Positions 24,080-31,096 of a stretch of DNA of 33,224 nt are shown piece by piece. A program made the translations under genes and the position numbers. Each line of letters starts with the position of its first letter. Position 1 is the first letter of the stretch. The notes beneath the pieces were generated by a model. It was not told the origin of the DNA. It did no database searches and saw nothing but the letters and a program-made list of their open reading frames with translations. The stretch lies in contig CAYTRU010000003.1 in the NCBI GenBank assembly GCA_964440265.1, positions 1-33,224 of the forward strand, written 5' to 3'. This DNA comes from CAYMUN01 sp964440265 (GTDB taxonomy: Bacteria > Patescibacteriota > Saccharimonadia > Saccharimonadales > UBA4665).

Positions 24080-24676
24080 ATGGCAATTGATATCGCAGAA
24101 GTGAAACGCTTAAAAGACCTGACCGGTGTCGGTCTAACAGATGCCAAGAAAGCTCTCGAAGAGACTAATGGTGATTTCGACCAAGCGCTGGCTGCTATGC
24201 GCAAAAAAGGTTTGACGAAGGCTGAAAAGCGCGGTGAGCGTGAGGCTCGGGCTGGCGTAATCGGTAATTACAACCACGATGGCCGCATCGGCGTATTGGT
24301 AGAAGTTAATTGTGAAACTGATTTTGTAGCCCGCGGAGAAATCTTTGCCGAACTTGTCAAAGACGTAGCGATGCATATCGCCGCCTCGGCTCCAGTATAT
24401 GTAAGTACTGATGATGTGCCAGCCGATGAGCGCGATAAAATCAAGGCTGAATTCACCGAAAAGACTGCTGCCGAAGGCAAGCCTGCCGCGATGATTGAAA
24501 AAATTGTCGAAGGTCAGCTCAAGAAATATTTCGCTGAGCGTTGCTTGCTTGACCAACCTTTTGTTAAAAATCCAGACATTACCGTAGCCGAACACGTCAA
24601 ACAAAACGCCGCGCTAATGAACGAAAACGTGGTTGTCCGTCGCTTCAGCCGACTAGCTCTCGGCGAACTCGGCTAG
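24080..24676 (+). CDS. tsf: Elongation factor Ts
   Basis: 198 aa, the compact EF-Ts form. The N-terminal UBA-like domain has VKRLKDLTGVGLTDAKKALEE, followed by the core IGVLVEVNCETDFVAR that contains the TDFV motif contacting EF-Tu. A single core repeat plus the C-terminal VVRRFSRLALGE matches short EF-Ts proteins. It is the guanine-nucleotide exchange factor of EF-Tu. A GGAG Shine-Dalgarno lies about 11 nt upstream. Downstream, where pyrH often lies, an RHH gene is found. Confidence 0.95.
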   Translation: MAIDIAEVKRLKDLTGVGLTDAKKALEETNGDFDQALAAMRKKGLTKAEKRGEREARAGVIGNYNHDGRIGVLVEVNCETDFVARGEIFAELVKDVAMHIAASAPVYVSTDDVPADERDKIKAEFTEKTAAEGKPAAMIEKIVEGQLKKYFAERCLLDQPFVKNPDITVAEHVKQNAALMNENVVVRRFSRLALGELG

Positions 24677-24692
24677 ACTAGATAAGTAGTTG

Positions 24693-24742
24693 TCCCTGAG
24701 TACTACTGAGGCTAATTTTGAGCTTAGTTTGGTGTCTCGGGA
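24693..24742 (+). ncRNA. Hairpins after tsf
   Basis: TCCC(T)GAG (24693-24700) pairs with CTCGGGA (24736-24742) with one bulge; an alternative AGTAGT/ACTACT stem overlaps it. No T-run follows. It may end or process the rpsB-tsf transcript; uncertain. Confidence 0.3.
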
Positions 24743-24765
24743 TAGGGCATTTAAGGAGTAGGTGG

Positions 24766-24802
24766 TATAAAGTATGGAGTATGCCATACTTTATATGGCA
24801 TA
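24766..24802. repeat. Overlapping perfect palindromes, candidate RHH operator
   Basis: TATAAAGTATGG (24766-24777) and CCATACTTTATA (24784-24795) form a perfect 12-bp inverted repeat with a 6-nt centre. TATGCCAT (24780-24787) and ATGGCATA (24795-24802) form a second, 8-bp, overlapping repeat. The half-site ATAAAGTATG recurs at 22118-22127 and 22206-22215. The element is 114 bp upstream of a ribbon-helix-helix regulator, suggesting autoregulation. Confidence 0.55.
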
Positions 24803-24915
24803 GCGCCGAACCTCCCATAGCGTGCTAGTGTCGTGCAAGCTGAGATAGCTGCCAACTTCCAACACCGTACGATGCAAGCTAAAAGGATAAGTTAAGATAA
24901 CCCCTAAGGAGAATT

Positions 24916-25203
24916 ATGCCTGATTTATCGAGCCGGAAAGTTACCATTACGCTCCCCGAGGTGCTCCTCAATCAAGTAGATCGCCTGGCGCAGCATGATT
25001 ATGGTAATCGCAGCAGTGTCATCCGCATGGCCTTATTGCAGTTTGTCCGTCAGCCAAGCAACAAACTGGTGGCCGATCCGGACAGTGTGGCTGTGGCTAA
25101 GCTGTACCAACAACTTAAGGCTGAGCATCCGCACCTTGATCCAGATGATGCAACTTTGATCCGGTTCTTGTACGAGCAGAAAATTACCAAAGCACAGGTA
25201 TAG
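24916..25203 (+). CDS. Ribbon-helix-helix (CopG/Arc-like) DNA-binding protein
   Basis: 95 aa. The ribbon RKVTITLPEVLLNQVDRLA followed by NRSSVIRMALLQFVR is the CopG/NikR-type N-terminal DNA-binding unit (residues 7-45); the remaining 50 residues are a helical tail without metal-binding motif. RHH dimers bind short palindromes, and striking palindromes lie just upstream. No toxin gene follows, so an antitoxin role is unsupported; the next gene is frr. AAGGAG 6 nt before the ATG. It occupies the position that pyrH holds in many bacteria. Confidence 0.85.
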   Translation: MPDLSSRKVTITLPEVLLNQVDRLAQHDYGNRSSVIRMALLQFVRQPSNKLVADPDSVAVAKLYQQLKAEHPHLDPDDATLIRFLYEQKITKAQV

Positions 25204-25205
25204 GT

Positions 25206-25211
25206 TATAAT
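25206..25211 (+). promoter_or_regulatory. frr -10 box
   Basis: TATAAT ending 6 nt before the frr ATG and lying just after the RHH stop. It predicts a leaderless frr mRNA. Confidence 0.55.
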
Positions 25212-25217
25212 GGGGTC

Positions 25218-25781
25218 ATGCAGCCTGATCAAATAGTGTCTACCTCCCAATCGAAGCTTCAGCAGGCAGTAGAGCGCTTTCGAGAAGGCCTGAAAGGCTT
25301 ACGAACCGGACGGGCCAGCGCCAGCATGCTAGATGGCGTGACTGTTGAGGCTTATGGTACACCGATGCCGCTTGTCCAGGTGGCGACAGTGACCGCGCCC
25401 GAAGCACAGCTTATCCAGATTACGCCGTTTGACCCGAATAATTTAGCAGCTATTGCGACGGCTATCCGTAATAATCCCAGTCTCGGACTGAACCCTTCAG
25501 ATGACGGTCGTGTAGTGCGAGTACCGATACCGCCACTTACCGAAGAACGCCGCCGGGAGCTCGCTAAACAGGTCGGCCAGAAACAGGAAGACGCTATGAT
25601 CAGCTTGCGCGCCATCCGTCACGAAGCGCTGGCTGATATCAATGACGCTAAAAAAGATAAGGCCCTTGGCGAAGACGATGCTAAGCGACTAATTGCTCAG
25701 GTGGAAGAGGCAATGACGAAAGCGCGAGGCGAAGTCGAAGCGGCGGCCCGGGCCAAAGAAACCGAGATCATGACCCTCTAG
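25218..25781 (+). CDS. frr: Ribosome recycling factor
   Basis: 187 aa, full family length. FREGLKGLRTGRASASMLDGVTVEAYG, LIQITPFDPNNLAAIATAIRNNPSLGLNP and VRVPIPPLTEERRRELAKQ are the classic RRF segments. With EF-G it splits post-termination ribosomes. It starts 14 nt after the RHH gene, has its own -10, and lacks a clear Shine-Dalgarno. rseP follows 29 nt downstream. Confidence 0.97.
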   Translation: MQPDQIVSTSQSKLQQAVERFREGLKGLRTGRASASMLDGVTVEAYGTPMPLVQVATVTAPEAQLIQITPFDPNNLAAIATAIRNNPSLGLNPSDDGRVVRVPIPPLTEERRRELAKQVGQKQEDAMISLRAIRHEALADINDAKKDKALGEDDAKRLIAQVEEAMTKARGEVEAAARAKETEIMTL

Positions 25782-25795
25782 CCGAGGGCGCATGG

Positions 25796-25801
25796 TAAAA
25801 T
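25796..25801 (+). promoter_or_regulatory. rseP extended -10
   Basis: TAAAAT preceded by TGG, 9 nt before the rseP ATG. Confidence 0.45.
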
Positions 25802-25810
25802 AGAGAATAC

Positions 25811-26989
25811 ATGTCGATTTTGCTATTAATAGTAGGAATTATCCTATTTATCAGTTTAGTGGTGGTACACGAGTACGGTCATTTCATCGTAGCCCGGCGT
25901 AATGGTGTAGAAGTAGAAGAATTCGGTATCTTTTTCCCGCCACGCCTGTATAAGTACAAGACCAAGGGCGGTTGGGACTTTACGATCAATCTGTTGCCGC
26001 TCGGTGGTTTTGTGCGTCTGAAAGGCGAGCATGACAGTGACACACAGCCCGGAACTTTTGGTGCGGCTACGCTTTGGGTGAAGAGCAAAATTATGGCAGC
26101 CGGGGTGTTTATGAACCTCATCACAGCACTGGCCTTATTTACCATCATCGCCCTTATCGGTATGCCAAAGCTGGTAGATAACCAATTCACGATTAAGTCG
26201 GATACGAAACAAATTAGCCAGGAAACACTGGTCGGTATTATCGAAGCTGGTTCTCCAGCAGCCAAAGCCGGGCTACAAAGCCAGGATAAGCTGCGTGACA
26301 TGACGCCACCCGGTCACTCGCCGATTATTATCAGCAAAGCTGCCAGTTTGGAGCGCTCCGTTACGAAGCAGTTTGCCGGGCAGACGGTTAAAATCCATTA
26401 CGAACGGAACGGTAAACTGCAAGAAGCCAAGATTAAGCTACGTTCAGCCGCGGAGGTTGCAGCGAGCGAAAAGTCCAATCCTAGAGATTCCAAAGGCTAC
26501 CTGGGCATTACCCCGCGTGATTTCAGCTTGCAGCGTTCCACTTGGTCGGCACCGATCGTGGCAATTGGCCTAAGTGCGCAGTTGACCAGCCTGACTTTTC
26601 AAGGGCTTGGTCATGCACTAGGCGGTCTAGGCAGCTTGATTGCCGGGGGTCTCACGGGCAATACTCCCGCTCGTCAGCATGGTCAGACTCAGGCCAGCGA
26701 CCAGGTCTCCGGACCGGTCGGTATTTTTGTCATCCTGCGAGACGGCAGTTTGATCGGTTACCAGTTCATGCTCTTTATCATTGCCTATATCTCTCTGACA
26801 CTTGCTATCATGAACATCCTACCCATACCGGCACTTGACGGTGGGCGGTTGTGGATCACCTTGATTGCCAGAGCATTCAAACGGCCACTCTCCGCCAAGC
26901 TCGAAGAAGCCGTTAATCTGAGCGGTTTTGTGGTACTCATTGGTCTGGTTATTTTGATCACCATTGTTGATGTCAAGCGCTTCTTCTAG
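25811..26989 (+). CDS. rseP: RseP/site-2 protease family intramembrane zinc protease
   Basis: 392 aa. The first span carries the zinc motif H20-E21-x-x-H24 (VVHEYGHFIVARR); FTINLLPLGGFVRLKGE follows; a PDZ domain occupies about 120-220 (IIEAGSPAAKAGLQSQDKL); the last spans hold NILPIPALDGGRLW with the zinc-binding Asp. The enzyme cuts membrane-embedded substrates such as anti-sigma factors or leftover signal peptides. It is next to frr as in many bacteria, but uppS, cdsA and dxr, which usually lie between, are absent. Confidence 0.92.
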   Translation: MSILLLIVGIILFISLVVVHEYGHFIVARRNGVEVEEFGIFFPPRLYKYKTKGGWDFTINLLPLGGFVRLKGEHDSDTQPGTFGAATLWVKSKIMAAGVFMNLITALALFTIIALIGMPKLVDNQFTIKSDTKQISQETLVGIIEAGSPAAKAGLQSQDKLRDMTPPGHSPIIISKAASLERSVTKQFAGQTVKIHYERNGKLQEAKIKLRSAAEVAASEKSNPRDSKGYLGITPRDFSLQRSTWSAPIVAIGLSAQLTSLTFQGLGHALGGLGSLIAGGLTGNTPARQHGQTQASDQVSGPVGIFVILRDGSLIGYQFMLFIIAYISLTLAIMNILPIPALDGGRLWITLIARAFKRPLSAKLEEAVNLSGFVVLIGLVILITIVDVKRFF

Positions 26990-27788
26990 CCAGCCCGCGC
27001 CCAGTGGGCCTCATGATGGTGGTAATGGTAAAGTGCCTTGGAATCCGTGGGTGGCGTTGTTCTGGGTAGTCGGCGTTTTTTTTGCGGCTCAGTATTTTAG
27101 TAGCTATCTGATTTCGTTGTATCCGTATTGGCATCACTGGTCTCATGCTGAAGCTGTCGCTTGGCTGAATGGCTCAGTGATTGCTCAATTTCTCTATATT
27201 TTAGTGGCCGAAACATTTATTATAGGGTCAATTTATTTATTTTTGCGGTACTACAAGGTTGGGTTTCTGAGTATCGGCCTAAAAAAGCCACGCTGGCGTG
27301 ACTTACTATATGGGCTGGCAGCTATCCCGGTTTATTTTGTACTCTATATCGTGACGGTAAGTTTAGTTCTGCACTTTATACCCAGTTTCGATGTGAATCA
27401 GCGGCAACAGATCGGTTTTAGCAATGTACATGGTGCCGCTGCACTTATCCTGACATTTATTAGCTTAGCGGTTTTACCACCTCTGGCGGAAGAAATCATG
27501 GTCCGTGGCTTTCTGTATGGGACATTCAAAAAAATTCTGCCGACTGCCGCTGCTGTAATTGCTACTAGCTTGGTTTTTGCGAGCGCTCATCTATCTGAAG
27601 GCGGTGCTACCGGCCCGCTGTACATAGCTGCACTCGACACCTTTGTGCTGAGCCTGGTACTGATTTATCTGCGCGAGAAAACCGGTAGCCTATGGGCCTC
27701 TATCACGCTGCACGCCGCTAAGAATGGCTACGCTTTCTTCATCATCTTTATCGCACCGATGTTACATGTCTTCAAAATGTGGCTCTAG
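26970..27788 (+). CDS. CPBP-family intramembrane metalloprotease
   Basis: 272 aa with about eight spans. The CPBP/Rce1-like motifs are present: EEIMVR (E174-E175, motif 1), FASAH (motif 2) and HAAKN (motif 3). Members process prenylated or signal-like substrates or bacteriocin-related peptides; the substrate here is unknown. ATG 26970 was chosen over TTG 26964. It overlaps rseP by 20 bases, so two unrelated intramembrane proteases are translationally coupled. Confidence 0.85.
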   Translation: MSSASSSQPAPSGPHDGGNGKVPWNPWVALFWVVGVFFAAQYFSSYLISLYPYWHHWSHAEAVAWLNGSVIAQFLYILVAETFIIGSIYLFLRYYKVGFLSIGLKKPRWRDLLYGLAAIPVYFVLYIVTVSLVLHFIPSFDVNQRQQIGFSNVHGAAALILTFISLAVLPPLAEEIMVRGFLYGTFKKILPTAAAVIATSLVFASAHLSEGGATGPLYIAALDTFVLSLVLIYLREKTGSLWASITLHAAKNGYAFFIIFIAPMLHVFKMWL

Positions 27789-27808
27789 TCAACTAGTCAC
27801 CCTTATGG

Positions 27809-27814
27809 TATACT
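27809..27814 (+). promoter_or_regulatory. Promoter of the proline leader operon
   Basis: TATACT preceded by TGG (extended -10), 7 nt before the leader-peptide ATG, so transcription should start at or within a base of that ATG. No good -35. Confidence 0.6.
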
Positions 27815-27821
27815 GGCTTTT

Positions 27822-27884
27822 ATGTTAGCGTTATCGAAGCGATATTTGACCATCTTGACCCCGCCACCACCCCTTGGGGTGTAA
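27822..27884 (+). CDS. Proline attenuator leader peptide (20 aa)
   Basis: MLALSKRYLTILTPPPPLGV, then TAA. Residues 14-17 are four consecutive prolines coded by CCG, CCA, CCA and CCC (27861-27872), directly before the hairpin strands and terminator and upstream of a glutamate-5-kinase-like gene and prolyl-tRNA synthetase. The ATG is at the predicted transcription start. Low Pro-tRNA would stall the ribosome at the Pro run, as in trp, his or leu leader attenuation. Too short to have been called as a gene; the codon run and context are the evidence. Confidence 0.8.
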   Translation: MLALSKRYLTILTPPPPLGV

Positions 27885-27939
27885 TTCGCTACTAACTAAT
27901 TTTTAGACGACCACCCCTGTAAACACAGGGGATTTTTTA
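27868..27939 (+). terminator. Attenuator of the proline operon
   Basis: Four strands compete: 1 = CACCCC (27868-27873), 2 = GGGGTG (27876-27881), 3 = CACCCCTGT (27912-27920), 4 = ACAGGGG (27925-27931). Strands 3 and 4 form CCCCTGT/ACAGGGG with an AAAC loop followed by ATTTTTT, a textbook intrinsic terminator. Strand 2 can pair with 1 or with 3; 2:3 pairing blocks the terminator. Strand 1 overlaps the last Pro codons and strand 2 abuts the leader stop, so ribosome position decides the outcome. Confidence 0.8.
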
Positions 27940-27958
27940 ATTTCAAGGAGAAATAATT

Positions 27959-28756
27959 ATGAGTAACAATGAGATGATTGTCATGAAGCAGGGTTCTTCC
28001 TCCAGCGAGAACTCGGGCGGCATAGGCCTTGATCAGACCAAGATTGATTTTCATGTACAGCAGCACGTTAACCTGCGCAATGAAGGAATAGATACCGTAG
28101 ATGTTGCCTCTGGTGCTGTAGTGGCGGGTAAGGAGCAGGTACTCGAGTTTGGCAGGCAAGTAGAGGATTTTGATGATAACGAACTAGCCTTACTGGGTAC
28201 CTCACGACAAATAAGTCACTGGGAGCAAGCTGCCAGGCCTCATGGCCTCATGATTGGCCAGGTTTTGGGCACCCATCGGCAGATTGATGATTCGGCGGAA
28301 GGCAGACAGATTGTCGAACGTATCGGCAAGGTAACACGCAAGCGAGGGGTGCTCGTGGTGCTCAATGAAAATAATGCCGCGGCTAGCGAAGAAATGAAAG
28401 AATACGAAGAGAGTGAAGCAGCCAAACAACAAGGAGAAGAAGATGCGGAAGCCGATAATGACTGGCTGGCAGCTCACTTAGCCATAGCTCTTGGCGCCTC
28501 AACGCTCCTACTGCTGAGTAATATAGACGGTTTCAAGATCGGGCATAAAGTCACTCGTGAAATCAAAGTCTATGATGTGGCCGATATGCTGGCTCACTGC
28601 AAAGGCACTAGTAGCTCAGGAACGGGTGGTATGAGAAGTAAGCTGCGGGCAGCAGAAAGAGCCGCCAGAGCAGGCATCAATGTGATAATAGGCAATGCCT
28701 CAATTGATTGCCGTCGCCTGCTAATTGGTGATGCGGGTACTCGGATAGTACAATAA
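27959..28756 (+). CDS. proB: Glutamate 5-kinase-like amino acid kinase
   Basis: 265 aa amino-acid-kinase fold, no PUA domain. MKQGSSSS, DVASGAVVAGKEQ, VLVVLNENN, DNDWLAAHLAIALGASTLLLLSNIDG and GTGGMRSKLRAAERAARAGINVIIGNA follow the ProB order. ProB phosphorylates glutamate in the first step of proline synthesis. Oddities: NENN instead of NEND, and an insert of about 25 mostly acidic residues before the DND motif. proA is not in the window. AAGGAG 8 nt upstream; the gene follows the proline attenuator and precedes proS by 24 nt. Confidence 0.8.
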   Translation: MSNNEMIVMKQGSSSSENSGGIGLDQTKIDFHVQQHVNLRNEGIDTVDVASGAVVAGKEQVLEFGRQVEDFDDNELALLGTSRQISHWEQAARPHGLMIGQVLGTHRQIDDSAEGRQIVERIGKVTRKRGVLVVLNENNAAASEEMKEYEESEAAKQQGEEDAEADNDWLAAHLAIALGASTLLLLSNIDGFKIGHKVTREIKVYDVADMLAHCKGTSSSGTGGMRSKLRAAERAARAGINVIIGNASIDCRRLLIGDAGTRIVQ

Positions 28757-28780
28757 CTAGTAACCTGAAGGAGAGACCAT

Positions 28781-30499
28781 ATGCGCGTATCGCAACTATT
28801 TACAAAAACCAGGAAAGACGTACCAGCTGATGAAACGGCTCGTAACGCGCAACTGCTGATCCAGGCCGGCTTCATCCATAAAGAGATGGCCGGTGTCTAC
28901 AGCTTTTTGCCGCTGGGCTTACGAGTGCTGCAAAAGATTGAGAATATTGTCCGTGAAGAGATGGATAAAATCGGCCAGGAAATTTTTATGCCTTCACTGG
29001 CACCCGTGGAGGCCTGGCGGGCCACTGGCCGGTTGGAAGTGGTGGATGTGCTCATGAAAGCCGTACCAGCTAATAGTGAATCAGGTGATCGTCATGCCGC
29101 TGAATACATCTTGAACTCCACTCATGAAGAGTTGGTAACACCAATCGCTAAAGAGTTTGTGCGCAGCTACAAGGATCTACCGGTCGGTATCTATCAGATT
29201 GCCGCGAAATACCGCAACGAACCCCGATCCAAGTCAGGCCTCATGCGTGGCCGGGAATTTCGCATGAAAGACCTCTATAGTTTTCACACTTCCACAGAAG
29301 ACTTAATGCGCTATTATGAGACCTCCAAACAAGCCTACAAAAATGTTTATGATCGGGTCGGCATCGGCGAGGATACTATTATTGCTGCGGCCTCCGGAGG
29401 TGATTTTACTGACGATTATTCGCATGAATTTCAGACGCGCTGCGAAGCGGGTGAGGACACGATATTCCGTGTGCCGTCGAGCGGTGAAGCCTTTAATCAA
29501 GAAGTAGCTCCCGCCAAAGCTCCGGCTTTAGTTGCAGACGAGGCGATGAAACCGCTGGAAGAAGTCGAAGGTAAGGGCATGATCGGTGTCGAACCGCTGG
29601 CTAAATTTCTCAATATTTCCGTCGAGGATACCACTAAAACCATGCTGTACATCACCGAAACTGGTGTGCTAGTAGCCGCTGCTGTCCGCGGACGATACAT
29701 GGTTAACGAAGAAAAACTGGCCAAGGTCGTCGATGCCAGGCGTGTTAGCCTAGCCGACGAAACGACGGTAAAGCGTATCACCGGAGCGGAAGTTGGCTAT
29801 GCCGGTTTGCTCAACCTGCCGGCCGAAGTCCGAATCGTCGTCGACGAGTCATGTGCCGGCCGGATAAACTTTGAGATGGGCGCCAACCGTACCAATTACC
29901 ATACTATTAATGTCAACTGGGGTCGAGACTTGCCCGAACCGGCGCAGTACTACGATATCAAGATTGCTCAAGCAGGTGACCTTTACCCAGATAGCGGCGA
30001 GGTTTACGAAGTCTTCTCGGCCAGTGAAGTTGGCAATATTTTCCCGCTGCACACCAAGTTCTCAGCTGCGCTCGGCTACACCTATACCGATGAAAGCGGC
30101 CAGCAGCAGCCAGTGATTATGGGCTGTTATGGTCTAGGTACCACTAGATTAATGGGCGTGATTGTCGAAAAATTAGCCGATAGCAAGGGCCTGGTCTGGC
30201 CAAAGAGTATTGCGCCGGCTCAGGTCTACCTGGCGCGGCTAGGCGATAAGCCCGAGGTAGTCAAACAAGCCGATGAGCTGTACGACAAGCTGATGGGTGC
30301 TGGCGTCGAGGTACTCTACGATGACCGCGATGCCCGGCCCGGAGAGAAGTTTGCCGATGCCGATCTGCTGGGCATCCCGTATCGAGTTGTGATCAGTGAG
30401 AAGACACTTGCAGCCGGTGAGTTTGAGCTAAAAGCTCGCCTAGCAGCCCAGCCCGAACAAGTCAGCCAGCCCGAACTCCTCAAGACGCTTGGTTTATAA
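28781..30499 (+). CDS. proS: Prolyl-tRNA synthetase (bacterial type)
   Basis: 572 aa class II aaRS. Motif 1 region near residues 40-80, motif 2 YRNEPRSKSGLMRGREFRMKD, an inserted YbaK-like editing domain (about 225-385), motif 3 GCYGLGTTRLMGVIVE, and a C-terminal anticodon-binding domain (VYLARLGDKPEV onward). It charges tRNA-Pro; the inserted domain removes mischarged Ala. Second gene of the operon behind the Pro-codon attenuator, with GGAG before the ATG. Coregulation of proline synthesis and charging makes functional sense. Confidence 0.96.
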   Translation: MRVSQLFTKTRKDVPADETARNAQLLIQAGFIHKEMAGVYSFLPLGLRVLQKIENIVREEMDKIGQEIFMPSLAPVEAWRATGRLEVVDVLMKAVPANSESGDRHAAEYILNSTHEELVTPIAKEFVRSYKDLPVGIYQIAAKYRNEPRSKSGLMRGREFRMKDLYSFHTSTEDLMRYYETSKQAYKNVYDRVGIGEDTIIAAASGGDFTDDYSHEFQTRCEAGEDTIFRVPSSGEAFNQEVAPAKAPALVADEAMKPLEEVEGKGMIGVEPLAKFLNISVEDTTKTMLYITETGVLVAAAVRGRYMVNEEKLAKVVDARRVSLADETTVKRITGAEVGYAGLLNLPAEVRIVVDESCAGRINFEMGANRTNYHTINVNWGRDLPEPAQYYDIKIAQAGDLYPDSGEVYEVFSASEVGNIFPLHTKFSAALGYTYTDESGQQQPVIMGCYGLGTTRLMGVIVEKLADSKGLVWPKSIAPAQVYLARLGDKPEVVKQADELYDKLMGAGVEVLYDDRDARPGEKFADADLLGIPYRVVISEKTLAAGEFELKARLAAQPEQVSQPELLKTLGL

Positions 30500-30548
30500 G
30501 ATTTTAGGTGCTCAAGCTGGGCTTTTATACTGCCTGGTCTTCGAGGGC

Positions 30549-30602
30549 TGCATGCCGAAAGCATGTCTAATAGGTATGCTTAAGATATGCTTTCGGCATG
30601 CA
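30549..30602. repeat. 16-bp perfect inverted repeat downstream of proS
   Basis: TGCATGCCGAAAGCAT (30549-30564) and ATGCTTTCGGCATGCA (30587-30602) are perfect complements; pairing continues inward as G-T, T-A, C-G, T-A, giving about 20 bp and a loop of about 14. No T-run follows. It is far longer than normal terminators; a REP-like or mobile palindrome, or a processing site, is possible. Apart from this and the greA promoter, 30500-30793 holds no gene I can support. Confidence 0.6.
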
Positions 30603-30690
30603 CCCCGCAAATACCTAGCATACGTTTGCACAAGCCAAGGGTCGACAGTAGTGATGAATCAATTGGAAAAAGATTATGGCCACGCCCCAA

Positions 30691-30716
30691 GTATTGCTAT
30701 AATAGTCTCGCAATAC
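30691..30716. promoter_or_regulatory. greA promoter flanked by an inverted repeat
   Basis: TATAAT (30698-30703) preceded by TGC is an extended -10. GTATTGC (30691-30697) and GCAATAC (30710-30716) are perfect 7-bp arms that bracket the -10 and the start point, a likely operator placement. Leader about 85 nt. Confidence 0.5.
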
Positions 30717-30793
30717 CGTACTCTGATGGAATTATAGAAGTTAGCGTTTAGGATCACCCTCAATGACAAAAGGGATGTAAGGAGGAAATTACC

Positions 30794-31056
30794 ATGAAGA
30801 AATTATTTCGATTGACCCAATCCGGTGTCAACGAACTGCAAGCTGAAGTCGACGGTCTGATCGCCAAGCGAGCNNNNNNNNNNNNNNNNNNNNNNNNNNN
30901 NNNNNNNNNNNNNNNNNNNNNNNNNNNNNNNNNNNNNNNNNNNNNNNNNNNNNNNNNNNNNNNNNNNNNNNNNTGCTCGGCAAAGCCGAGGGTGATGAAG
31001 TCGCCATCCAAACCCCTAGCGATACCACCACCTACAAAATCGTCGACATCGGTTAA
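30794..31056 (+). CDS. greA: Transcription elongation factor GreA (interrupted by gap)
   Basis: The N-terminal 26 residues (MKKLFRLTQSGVNELQAEVDG, then LIAKR) begin the GreA coiled coil. After the gap the frame LLGKAEGDEVAIQTPS then DTTTYKIVDIG is the C-terminal FKBP-like domain end. GreA rescues backtracked RNA polymerase. AAGGAGG lies 7 nt before the ATG. The two halves are out of frame across 100 N; a normal GreA of about 157 aa would need about 300 bases here, so the gap length is a placeholder. Confidence 0.88.
30874..30973. other. Assembly gap (100 N) inside greA
   Basis: Exactly 100 N. From the GreA family length the missing sequence is about 300 bases. Confidence 0.98.
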
Positions 31057-31096
31057 ACTGCTGCCTAAGTCATCACCTTAAAGCTGTTAGTCGCGT

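Noticed and set aside
24916..25203. RHH protein as an antitoxin
   Set aside because: No toxin-like small gene lies next to it; frr follows directly.
30489..30737. 82-aa ORF downstream of proS
   Set aside because: It runs through the long palindrome and the greA -10 region, with no ribosome site or recognisable protein pattern.
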